From Rodentolepis nana (taxonomy: Eukaryota > Platyhelminthes > Cestoda > Cyclophyllidea > Hymenolepididae): 64,000 nt of DNA. Under the pieces are notes generated by a model. It was not told the DNA's origin. It saw only the letters and a list, made by a program, of their open reading frames with translations, and did no database searches. Shown here one piece after another: positions 11,801 to 21,622 of the stretch. The position numbers were made by a program, and so were the translations under genes. Where the stretch lies: assembly GCA_900617975.1 (NCBI GenBank), contig UZAE01012011.1:10166-74165 (forward strand). The letters run 5' to 3'. Every line of letters begins with the position of its first letter. The first letter of the stretch is position 1.

Positions 11801-13382
11801 TTTACTCTCCACTGATTCGATTTCATCTCCTTTCCAATATTTAAAGCTGAGTTTCTTTTTTTTGGTAATGGTAGTTATCATTATGAATATTTGTTTATTT
11901 GTTGTTTGAATAGACCCACGATAACCGCGAGCACCTGGCCATGATGGAGCGAACTCTCGGCCACATTCCCTACCGAATGACACGCAAATCTCGGTATGCT
12001 TTCATACTCCTGCCATTTTTATTTATCTACCTCTCAGTGAGGAAATTACAATTTGGCAGTCATGACATCTAGAGTGGAAATATTGTTGACCACATAAAAA
12101 AGTTTGTGTTATATTTCGAAGTAATATTGGATCGGATTCATAGGAGTGGTAAACGGTGGCTTGAAAGTGCTTTCCTTAAAAGCCATCTTATAATTGATGT
12201 CGGTCCAGGCAAATGGATTCCCAATTCGCGTTTTTAGTGAGGCAGACACTTATCTCTGTCAGACTGTTGGCAGAGATTATGAATTCTCGAGTCGCAGCAC
12301 AATCCATTTCAAATATGCTCACTTCTAATATTTAACATAGTAATCGAAATACGCGTAATACTTTGATGCGAGCAATTGCTTTATTTGAAAATGGATGGTT
12401 GGTTTGATGCAATGAAAATATGTGGCATTTCCTTATGGTTTTCGTGTTCACGGTAGAACGGGTTTCTTCTATCACGGCCGATTGGATTGGGACTTTTACA
12501 GTCCGGAGGGTCGCTATGTACGCGAAAATTGCCGGCCCCTCCTTGTGAGTTTGAACGACTCCTAACTCTCCTGTCACCCTAGCTCGCTCGCTCACTGATG
12601 GTTTTGCATGAGTGTCTGTAATTTCTTATAGCATGTTGTTTGTCTTTTCTTTGTTGCATGCTGCTCACCCAGACGAGCGAATTACTTCGATCCTCGCATG
12701 GGCACTGTCCAAAACCTCACCGCTCACACACTTAAAAAGCTTGCCCACTCTAAACCCCTTCAGGTATGTACATGTCTACTGATCAGATTTAAGTAATACG
12801 AATTTTTGCATGTAGTATTGGGATTTAACAATTGCTGCTTTAATAAATGTTGCCTGTTTTTAGCGGTATTGCAAGGAAGAGAGTCAGGATACCCTGGACA
12901 TGTTTGATCTTATTTCAAAGATGTTAGAGTACGATCCAGCGGATCGTATTTGTTTGGCAGCTGCGATGACCCACCCCTTCTTTTTGCGTATTCCTTCGAA
13001 TCAACGTCTGAACTACCGGTATCATCCGCCTCATTTGCCCCAGCCGCATCAAAAACAATCCAGTGAGGGCAGTGGTGAACCAAATGGCAACGATGATAGC
13101 TCTTCACACCGGAAATCTTCCACGTCTGCTGGCGTTCTTCGATGAACGGGAAATTTCTCGAGTATCGTTCTCTCGGAAATTAAGCCCTCTCTGCTTCTTT
13201 TGTAATGTGCTCACTATGATTACTCCTAAATGTAACCTAATCTTTCACCCTTTCCCTACAGCCCCACGTTTAACGTTGTCCCCCATTTCAATGAAGATGA
13301 CAAACAGAAATCGTCCCCACCTCCTTCTGAGAAAGTTGTATTTGTGATGCCATTGATTCAAAACAAGCTCTTTTCCATGTGA
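2436..13382 (+). CDS. CLK: LAMMER/CLK-family dual-specificity protein kinase, multi-exon
   Basis: CLK kinases phosphorylate SR splicing factors in the nucleus. Kinase exons, all in consistent phase: 9015-9108, 9609-9675, 10942-11055, 11148-11238, 11311-11611, 11691-11773, 11914-11993, then either 12457-12544 or 12673-12763, then 12864-13145. Visible motifs in order: glycine loop [12 protein letters not shown], Lys in IALKIIKN, catalytic loop [31 protein letters not shown], and the family signature [14 protein letters not shown]. Upstream, SR-rich exons (2436-5891) and one large Ser/Pro/Gln-rich exon (open from 6822 to 8915) join in frame. The predicted protein is therefore much longer than human CLKs (about 480-500 residues). 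The first exon and start codon are not located. The kinase assignment is near certain; the N-terminal exon chain is inferred from splice sites and phase. Confidence 0.93.
3047..3075 (+). repeat. Poly-G tract (29 nt) in a CLK intron
   Basis: Uninterrupted run of 29 G in the intron between the predicted exons 2534-2753 and 3793-4142, on the transcribed sense strand. It could form an RNA G-quadruplex. The exact length may be unreliable. Confidence 0.9.
3300..3327 (+). repeat. GT/GC-rich simple repeat
   Basis: Alternating purine-pyrimidine stretch (GTGCGTGTGCGCGTGCGCGC and on) within a CLK intron; potentially Z-DNA forming. Read directly from the sequence. Confidence 0.8.
6822..8915 (+). CDS. 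CLK: Large low-complexity exon of the CLK-like kinase gene
   Basis: The frame is open from 6822 to the donor after 8915 (CAG then GTAGAT), then joins exon 9015 in phase 0. The 5' boundary is uncertain. The strong acceptor at 6810-6815 leads into an in-frame stop at 6819, while a phase-0 acceptor ends at 7172. The translated region has Ser/Pro-rich stretches, a helical segment around [16 protein letters not shown], a CPLCQQR motif, an acidic block ([15 protein letters not shown]) followed by basic RKLRRQLRR, an Ala/Gln-rich helical stretch and a poly-Gln tract near the end. No family recognised. It may be an alternative N-terminal extension, or the first coding exon of a second transcript. An unspliced reading continues to a stop ending at 8960. 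Confidence 0.65.
12457..12544 (+). CDS. CLK: CLK exon A of a mutually exclusive pair (canonical substrate-lobe exon)
   Basis: 88 nt; acceptor GGTAG at 12452-12456, donor GTGAGT. It enters in phase 2 and leaves in phase 0. It encodes [19 protein letters not shown], then RENCRPLL, closely matching the segment after the LAMMER motif in animal CLKs ([21 protein letters not shown]). It fits the exon before (ends 11993, phase 2) and after (starts 12864, phase 0), but cannot be joined to 12673-12763 without a frameshift. Confidence 0.85.
12673..12763 (+). CDS. CLK: CLK exon B of a mutually exclusive pair (divergent alternative)
   Basis: 91 nt; acceptor CACCCAG, donor GTATGT. Entry phase 2, exit phase 0, identical to exon A. 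It encodes [18 protein letters not shown], then [12 protein letters not shown], keeping the YF near the start and the KPL near the end but lacking the LDWD and GRYVREN core. Predicted to replace exon A in an alternative kinase isoform. The coding reading is supported by splice sites, phase and partial similarity. No transcript is available to me. Confidence 0.7.
13262..13382 (+). CDS. CLK: Possible alternative last exon of the CLK-like kinase
   Basis: A donor at 13019 (CCG then GTATCA) and an acceptor CCCTACAG ending at 13261 would replace the His/Pro/Gln-rich C-terminus (stop at 13143-13145) with 39 codons beginning [20 protein letters not shown] and ending at the stop 13380-13382. The join is in frame. 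The alternative is inferred from splice sites and the coding look of the segment. Confidence 0.45.
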
Positions 13383-14270
13383 AATTTGTTTTTTTTAAAA
13401 GGGGATTAATCGCATCGAAAATATAAAATAAGGAAGATAATGTATGTACACCAGATTGGTGTTGATAGTCGAGTTGAATAATTCTAAAATGTGACAGGTC
13501 TTGAAATAATTGAATTCTTACTTCAACGGAATAGTTACAGCTGTCGGAGTGACAGCAACTCTGGCAAATCCAATCGCGCTGTCCATTAGGATTGCACATA
13601 TTATGAAAGAAATCTTTTTGTCTTTCGCAGTCCATTTTGGTAGTGCAGCCCTTCGATACAAAGGGCCTCCGTTCAGAAAGTACAGTCCAGTGATTCGCGG
13701 CTGTTGACTAAGTCTTACTACTTTTGGAGTCTTACTTGTGTAATGGACGAAAGATATACATGCATCCTGTGTTACCCGGCAAGTTCGCTTGACTGTGATA
13801 CAGTCGCCTCTGTTACTTTCAACGTTGACACATTCATAACACTCAAGAGCTGTGAATTAATTTCAATGTTATTAAGTACCTATACATTCCTTGGATAAGT
13901 AAATCACAAGTAATAATAGAAGCCACATTCTCCTAAAGTGCGGTATTTATCCCTTTAGTATTTGAAAAGACTAAAACAAATAAAGGCCATAAAAATTTCT
14001 CTGGTGTTGTTTTAAACTTTCACTGTATTTTACATGTATTTTCAGAATTATATTTCTATATCTATTATAATGTGTGGCAATAAATTCTTTTTAAATGAAT
14101 GTCCTTGTTTAAACTTTTTCCAAATATCTAACCAATTTAAAATATAAATGAAAAGGTCAGAAGGGTTTTGAATTAATTCATGAAAGAAGAAATATAGATG
14201 ATTTATTCCCTCATAGAGGTTGAAATGAAGTTAAAGGAATAATAACTTCTTAGGTAATTTATAAGACTAT
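13383..14270. other. Convergent 3' flanks of the kinase and tubulin genes
   Basis: Nearly 0.9 kb between two convergent genes. It contains several AATAAA hexamers on the + strand (for example at 13979-13984) that could serve the kinase mRNA. No coding exon recognised. Confidence 0.5.
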
Positions 14271-16372
14271 CTAGTTTTGTATTACTTCGTTTCCTCCATA
14301 TGACATATTTGCTATTTCCCCAGTCTTTTCTTTTACTTCCACGTAATTTTCATCAATTAAATTATTTCCGTTGTTTGAATCTTGGTCGATGTAAGGAATA
14401 TCACTATCTGCACCTTGCGAACTGGGGCCTTTAGATCGTCGTGAGAATACTTCTGAATCAGTGCAATCTGCGTCCTTGTCCTTGCTGCAATCTACAAAAT
14501 TTTGATGACATGTAAATTATTGTTATTTTTATAGTTCAGATAAATTCGGAGGGCTAAAAAGACCCACTCTGGATACAATTTATTCATGATAATATTAAAA
14601 TTAAATTCTGTCGAAATTAAGAATTTTAGCATAGCGTTTTAATTTATTTGATATTGTTACATTATCTAAACATGTATTAGTATGCTTAGTATTACTTACT
14701 TTCAATTAATATATAATCATTTACGATGGCTCTGACATCATCAGCACAAGTGTTGAATTCAGATTCTTCCATTCCTTCTTTAACGAACCAGTGAACGAAG
14801 GCCCTTTTCTTGAAAAGTGTTGTGTACTTGTTTAAGACAGACTTGAGAGGTTCGACGACAATTGTTGAATTATAAACGGCAGTAACTTGACGACGTGTGG
14901 TTCCCATTTGACTCGCTCTTATCTTAGCTGGAGGTATTTCCACAACTCCAACCTTGAAACCAGTGGGACACCAATCAACCAAATCCATTACTGAGTTGTT
15001 CTTAAATGACTTAATACTGTCAGTTATTTCCTTTATAGGAACATCTCCTCGATATAATAGTGCGCAGGCCATCATTATGGCGTTTTTCGGATCGCACATG
15101 TTCATCTGATTGCCCTTATCGAAACAACTCATTGTCAACTCCTGGATTGAGAATTCTAAAAGAGAGAAAGTTGATCAAGTTGAACACTTACTTTCATGGT
15201 CCAGTGCATCAAGGGAGCAGAGGGGAGCAACACCAAGTTGGAGATATTTCAACCTCGGAAAAGGGACGAGATTGGTTTGCAATTGATGCAAATCCGCTGT
15301 AATAGGTCCTTCGTGCCTGAGAGTTGCCGTAAATCCACCCGTAGCTTGAGCAATAATCCGATTAAAGTGAGAAAATGTTGGTGCATTAATATCCAATTTC
15401 TTAGTACAGATTTCCGTTAGGGCTTCGTTTTCACAAAGTACTGAAAATGTACTGATATCATTAAGTGTACTGCAACACATTATGGCATTATAAGGTTCGA
15501 CGACACAGCAGGCCTTTTGAGGATCCGGAAAGACAGCAAGCTCGACTTTAGGTACTTTATTAAATTCTGTATCCAATAACTCTAATAGACCTGAAGTAAA
15601 TTTCAAATAAATAGATAATTAACTATAGTTTCAGAGAAATGATTGAAGTGGAAAAGCTTATTCAACGTACGGCACGATGTTCCCCCTCCGGTTCCACCTC
15701 CATAGGAATGATAGAAAAGGAAAGCTTGTAAAGAATCAGTATGCTCAACTTCTTTTCTAATGGAACTGTAGGAATTATCAATGAAAGATTGCGGAACACT
15801 GTAATATCCTCGAGCAAAATTATTCGCCATATCTTCCATTCCGCTAACGAGGCCATGAGGATGGAACATCGTACGATACAGGCCAGTGCGAATTTCATCT
15901 GGTCGATTTAATTTTTTGTTTTCAAACGATCGATTAAGTAACCATTTACAGCTATCAATAACTTACCAATTACGGTAGGTTCTGAGTCCATAATAAGGGT
16001 TCTGGGCACATAGCGGTCCTTATTATCTATCATAAAGATGGTATTACCAGCTAGTCTATCATAAGCAGTTTCTGTGCCGGGGTCAATTAAAAGCCCATTT
16101 GGCCCGACTCCATGTTCAACTCCCATTAATTCCCAAACGGCTTGAGAAACCTGAGCGCCGCATTGGCCCGAGAATACACTGATCACTTCTCCTAGCTACG
16201 GGATGGTGGAAATATTTGGGTAATAAATAATATCAATTTTCTCAATATTCATATAAGAATACATTGCAAACCACTAATACTAGGAAGAATGGGCCGTTTA
16301 CTGTTTATTTATTTTAATTTGTGAAAGAGTTTTGCAGTAAAAGATCAAATATATAAAATAACTTACCGGCAT
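14271..16372 (-). CDS. Divergent alpha-tubulin with a long C-terminal tail
   Basis: Six coding exons on the minus strand with consistent phases: 16367-16372, 15967-16195, 15671-15898, 15192-15590, 14700-15155 and 14271-14491, giving 512 residues (usual about 450). Alpha-type features: EPTVIDEIRTGLYRTMFHP, an EDMANNFARGYY segment, the GTP-binding loop GGGTGGGTS (usually GGGTGSG), VVEPYNAI, CDPKNAIMMACALLYRGDV, LVDWCPTGFKVG and RAFVHWFVKEGMEESEF. Oddities: the loop that carries Lys40 in ordinary alpha-tubulin has no Lys; residue 257, aligned to catalytic Glu254, is Gln (DLHQLQTNLVPFPR); the last 73 residues after DYILIE are Ser/Asp/Asn-rich and lack the usual Glu-rich tail and terminal Tyr. It may be a tissue- or cilium-specific isotype; that role is a guess. 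A pseudogene is unlikely, because all six exons are open and splice in frame. Confidence 0.92.
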
Positions 16373-17510
16373 TGGTATAGGCGCAGCTACTGAAACACGC
16401 GAGTGTTCCTCTTATCGATTGACGTTGAAGTACTTCCACGTGCGGGCCAAGTTTGTACCCATGCACGTTAATATTTTCTCGAAATGTCTTACGTATCTAA
16501 AAGAATGATATACGAAATGCAAACTATAACCTGTTCCGAACTTGTTGAATTTCTTCTCACGATTTTGCTAATTATTGCTCATAGTTTATTTTATTATCAT
16601 AAAAATTTGACCAGAATAAATTAACGAATCGGAGTTTATGTAACGGATAAGTTTCATCAATAAGATCGCTATGGTTACAGAATGCTCAAGATCAGTTAGC
16701 GAAACAAGAGAACGGATTGTATAAAATTACAACACTTGTCGTTTTCCACAAGGATTTAGCACTCACTAGTAAGGAGCAAATATTTTTACTGATAATTATT
16801 AAAATAATTTTAATCCTATTTTTAGAAGATCCACACTCAAACGCCGTAAAGAAGTCTGATGAATATAAAGTAAGATAATAGGATCGTAACGCATAGGTTT
16901 TAGTGAAGATTATGCCGAGAGACTGTGGTGCATTGGTGTCTATACCAATTCGGCTATGGCTGTTCCCTCTCTCTCCTTCCATTTCTTCTACTTGCTTAAC
17001 CTACATGATCAATTTAGTTTTTCGTGTTCATATTCTGTACCATAATTTCCCCATCGATTGCGCTCCAACGATTATCCCAGCTTCAGATAAACATGTCACT
17101 TACACTTTATTTATCCTGGTTAAAGTTTATTCGATGGAATTGTGACTTTTTTCTGCCTCCCTTTAATAAGTTAATCAAAAAAGGGACTTATAGATACTAG
17201 GGAAACATGAGAAAAAATCCCATATGGCCGGCATCCTTCAGTTCCTGCATTTCGATGGACAGAAATTCAACCCCTTGGCTGTTTCTAGTTTGCGGAGTTT
17301 TTCATAAAAATGAAGCTGATTCAATTAGCCACTGCTTCTTAGGTCTTTCAACAGACTCAACAGAAATGGAGCACCGTTCATTATAGGGATGGGACTTCTT
17401 CAATAGCCAAAATTTACACAATTTAATTTGATTTTCAATTCAGAGGATCTAACGGACTAATAAGCATTTGGGTTCTGCAGATAGCACAGATATTTCCGAG
17501 AAGAGTTTGT

Positions 17511-17900
17511 AGCGGACTGCTATGGTAGCAAAGCCTGACTGACTCAGAAATCTCTATGGCAGTTTCTCCAACATCTACCTAGACTCCCAGAACCAGCTAA
17601 GCTATAGCCCAGCTATAAAGGAAACAGACGTGTAGCACGGAGCACGGTTATTCAGTGGGTATATTGCAGATAAAGTCTACACGCAGGGAGCTACTCATGA
17701 TCAGGTTGGGGGGATTGGGTTAAACAGAGGTTGATGATAAGCTGAAGTCAAATATTAAGGGCTAATGATAAATATCATAAAGTCTGCCATTTGAAATAAA
17801 TAAATGATTGGTCACTGTTTGTATGGCGCACCTCCCAATCCTGGGGGGCAGACATGCAGGCATACGATGACGCACAACGCGATAACGTGTCCAACAAGTT
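17511..17900 (+). repeat. Interspersed repeat R2, copy 1, with a nested insertion
   Basis: Shares with copies at 18.2 and 35.1 kb the ordered blocks AAAGCCTGACTGACTCAGAA, AGCTAAGCTATAGCCCAGCT, CATGATCAGG, GATTGGTCACTGTTTGTA and GCACCTCCCAATC. This copy alone carries about 75 extra bases (17739-17813) bounded by ATGAT direct repeats. No long open frame, so it is probably a non-autonomous element; the class is unknown. Confidence 0.75.
17739..17813 (+). mobile_element. Short element inserted into repeat R2, flanked by ATGAT duplication
   Basis: About 75 bp present only in R2 copy 1, between ATGAT at 17734-17738 and ATGAT at 17814-17818. It ends in CCATTTGAAATAAATAA and contains GGGCTAATGATAAATATCA, matching the 3' end of repeat family R1 elsewhere in the window (42.1, 51.0 and 53.6 kb). 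It reads as a 5'-truncated, retroposon-like insertion with a 5-6 bp target-site duplication. Confidence 0.6.
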
Positions 17901-18216
17901 TATGCTATTCCTTTTGGAAACCATTAAACCTTGAATATAGCGGAGGGCGATGAGGCTAAATGTGCGGGATTTAGTAGTCGCGTGGTAATGAGAAAAGAAA
18001 TTTTTTAGGAAAGCGTCTTAAATAAAAGCTGACCGTGGAGACGAAAACCTTACTAAAGATGTCAGTAAATATAATGGTGGAAACCTCAACTAACACAGAA
18101 TGCAATAGGTATGACTATGCATTTGCAAAGATAAACATGAAAGACACGAAGCGTTATTATCATAGAGGAGCAACCGTTTGAATTCGTGATGCAAATAGAA
18201 GAGGCTATTTCATATG

Positions 18217-18521
18217 TGGCGGATTGCTACGGTAGTAAAGCCTGACCGACTCAGAAATCTCTATGGCGAAGCTAAGCTATAGCCCAGCTATAAAGGAAAC
18301 AGACGTGTTGCAGCTAAGCTATAGCCCAGCTATAAAGGAAACAGACGTGTAAGGAGCACGTTTATTCAGTACGGGTATTGCGGATAAAGTGTACACTCAG
18401 GGAGCTTAATCATGATCAGGATGGCGGATTAGTTTAAACAAATAGAGGTTAATGATTGGTCACTGTTTGTACGGTCGCACCTCCCAATCATGGCGTGCAG
18501 GCATGCGATGACGTGTCCCAC
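18217..18521 (+). repeat. Interspersed repeat R2, copy 2, with an internal tandem duplication
   Basis: Same block order as copy 1. A segment of about 40 bp (AGCTAAGCTATAGCCCAGCT and on through AAACAGACGTGT) occurs twice in tandem, and the block normally following CTCTATGG is missing. No open frame. Confidence 0.75.
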
Positions 18522-19682
18522 ATACCATGAGAGTTGCTAGAGCTGATAATGGGCCCCAAAAGTGAGTCTCATGCTACTATTTAATGGGGCGCCAAATATC
18601 TAGCTGCCCATATACTTTCACAGTTCTTTTGCTTTTTCATTGCGAATCGAGCTCATGGCAAAATATGGCACGCATTTACATACATGACTTAAAGGTTTAA
18701 GCGAAGGCGTTTAGATCCATGGCGTTACTAATTATGCTACAGTGGAAGGATTTAAGTGACTTGACCCACTTTACTACTTTCATAATCACTGTGTCAAAAT
18801 ATGTGTTGAACTTAGGGTGAGCTGAATTGGAAAATGCTTTTTATTATAAGAATAAATTGCATCAGCGAGCACTTATATAAGAAAATTATGTCAACATCTT
18901 GAGAACACCTGCCGATTCTCCTATCGCCTCTGGAATAGCTGAAAGCCCATGCTCATTTGACTGCTTATAATTCTAGCAGGCGCAATGCCATGAAAGATCA
19001 CTCTGTCCTCCAAATATCCAACGACCGGTCATGAACTATACTTCCAGGAGATAGTTGCCGTGCCAATATCCATTAAGTGAATATTTGTCAACCGGAATAC
19101 AAATTTAAAAAATGCAAAGACTGGTTTGAAATTCTATCTATACTATCAACATCTTTAAGATCGCTTCCCTTACGTCATTTGCAGAACTCGCCATTAGCCT
19201 ATTTCAACTGATTTCCAACAGTGAAAAACTGCTGCCTTTTGTAAAACCAACCACTATACAACCAAAAGGAAAGAAACATTCGCTTCTGTTAAGCCAAGAA
19301 TTATTCGACTTCTTTCATACCCCTTTTAGAAGATACTCGGTACTTGCTCATGATATAGTATTACAGTATGCTTGTGGTTCAAACTCAAGCCTTGGTCCTC
19401 TAACATCATCATTTGGTATACTGAATTGCTACTTGTGTTTGGAAAGATTCATTCAGAGACCGCTTCACTGGTTACTAAGAAAGCCACATCCCAACGTGTA
19501 TCCTAGTACAAATCATTCCTCGATCTCGATTGGTAGCAAGGGATTAACCTGGGGGAATATGACTGACTATCTAATTTCTTTTACCTACACGCTCGTAACA
19601 TAACATCTCGATCCTCACAGAAGTCCGCATTTTCTACATTACCAAATGAAAAAGACATTATATTCCAACATTAAAAGGTAGT

Positions 19683-21622
19683 TTATTTGGTACAAGATGT
19701 GAATTTGGCAATAAATTCCTTATAGGTCTGTTTGGCCGCAGCGCATATTGGAATCATGTGGCCCCCGGGGTGCAGGAGAATTGTGTGCGGAGTAGCGTAG
19801 AGGGAGAGGAGATCTTCAGTCATTTCTAAAACGCGAATGAATAATGCAAGGTTTTGAGAGAGCACCTTTCGCTTTAATTTCAGAACGACTTTGTACAAAA
19901 CCGGTAGTAGAAGGAAGTTAAGCGGAAGAAAACAACGATTGAGACCACAAATGAATATTTAAGTAGCAGTTTATATGGTTGAGAACAAAAAACGGACCTC
20001 TTGGAATGACCTTGTCAGCCTCTCCGTAGACTAGAAGGGTTGGCATTTTGATAGGCTGATCTGTTCGGTAGAGAGGGGCGTGGATACTAGAACGACTTCT
20101 GAATGTGGCAACAAGAATAGCGAATTTCACTGTGGGAGCATTCCATTCTGCAAATAGATATACATATACACACACACACACACACTCCTATCGTCAGTAA
20201 AGCTAGTGCAATAAAAAATCATATTACTTTTAAAAAATAGCATCGAGAAAAGAGGACATTCAAACTGAAGCCATTTAGTCAGAGACCTAATACCAAGCAC
20301 AAACAAATGAAAGGAAGGGATTTTGGGGAAAATGGTTAGCATCTACACATGAATCCCGATCGATCAGCATAAAGTCTATTTTATCTGTTAGACTGAATCT
20401 TTGGGTAGTCAGGAGCATATATATAAAACCGTCATAAATAAAACGATATTTTAAGCGCCACCTAAGACTATTACTTACTAGAAGCAACAAATTGTATCAT
20501 AATAAAAGAAAATCCAAATTTGGCTGCATTAATGTGTGATCTAAACTAGACGTTTCTTCGCATGCATTATAATGAAACCAAGGGGGTAAAATTTCGCTCA
20601 CAATAGTGAGATATGTTTTACCATTTTCTTAAATTAAAATTCTATACGTTACTAAAATGTTTATCTAGGCCATTACTCACCACTGGAATCTAATTATCTC
20701 GACTTCACAACGAAGCTTTAAGTATTTGACCCTGCTGCAATCGCAAGACTGTGATACTTGAAGGCCTCAAGCTTTCCCCATCTGTTTATGCTACTCCTTC
20801 TTCATGAAGCCCCCTTCATAAATGCGCTTATCATCCATCTCCAAGTGCCGTTCTCTCTTCTCTTTCTCCGCAATGGGAGAGAACTTACATCAAACTCGAA
20901 GCAACTCAAATGATGACAGGTGAAATAAACAACCACAAAAGAAACTAGAAAGTAAACTCAGTGCCTACTTAAAGTACCTCTAAACCGGAAGAGAGTCAGC
21001 TACATATATCAATAATAGGGCTAATGATAAAGATAAAGTGCCCTAAAACCGACTCAAAAGAGTACTTACTAAATTTACCAAAATAAAACAATTATACAAC
21101 TAGCTAACCTTCTGGATAGTGTTCCATGAGTATCTGTAGAAGAGTAACGAAAGCAGCACCCTGAGAGAAGGCAAGGATGCCATCAAAAGGACCTTGATTT
21201 CTAAGTACCCCTTTGATAACTTCAGCAGAGTCTTCAAAGCCTCGTTGGAAGTCTGTATACTCCTGGGCACTGAAAGAGTCGTCCGGTTTACAAAACCACC
21301 AACTAAGACCCTGATTTTCTCCTTCGGGGCATGGAATTTTTAGAGGTGCATCTACAAAAACTTTCAAAATAAGTGCAGAATCAAAACAGGACTATTTAAT
21401 TACCGAACTCGCAGGATGCCTTGAATATTTTACGAAAAGCACCAGACTTTTCACGAAAGCCAGCCCCGGTTTGCCTAAATTAGCACACATAATCAGATGC
21501 AAAATATCAACACTAGTATACACTTCGGAATGTCAATCAGAAGTAGTTACCGATATCCATGGATGCAAAGTATCTATTGCAAACAAATTTATCTAAAATA
21601 TTTTGTAAACCTTAAGAGCCAT
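19683..21622 (-). CDS. OVCA2: OVCA2/FSH1-type serine hydrolase (esterase)
   Basis: Six exons with consistent phases: 21611-21622 (12 nt, start ATG), 21550-21572 (23 nt), 21404-21474, 21109-21351, 19998-20147 and 19683-19825, giving 213 residues; human OVCA2 is about 227. It opens with LCIHGYRQTGAGFREKSGAF, matching the family's HG.RQ...FREK.GA start. The catalytic triad is visible: nucleophile Ser98 in GILAFSQGAA, Asp161 in VYGEADKVIP, His189 in HPGGHMIP. The family comprises cytosolic alpha/beta-hydrolases acting on ester substrates; OVCA2 prefers long-chain esters. The substrate in this organism is not deducible. The two first exons are very short, so their assignment rests on exact frame joining and family similarity. 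Confidence 0.9.
20168..20185 (+). repeat. (AC)n microsatellite
   Basis: A short uninterrupted AC dinucleotide run in an intron of the serine hydrolase gene, read directly. Confidence 0.85.

Larger units (their letters stand above)
16373..19682. other. Intergenic region with repeat copies; no gene recognised
   Basis: 3.3 kb between the tubulin 5' end and the 3' end of the serine hydrolase. It holds two copies of an interspersed repeat (called R2 here) at about 17511-17900 and 18217-18521. Short open frames at 16.7-17.1 kb show no recognisable product. The tubulin promoter should lie just above 16372, but no specific element could be assigned. Confidence 0.5.

Noticed and set aside
16692..17145. 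Overlapping opposite-strand frames of 96 and 80 codons
   Set aside because: No motif, no splice-supported extension, AT-rich; chance frames.
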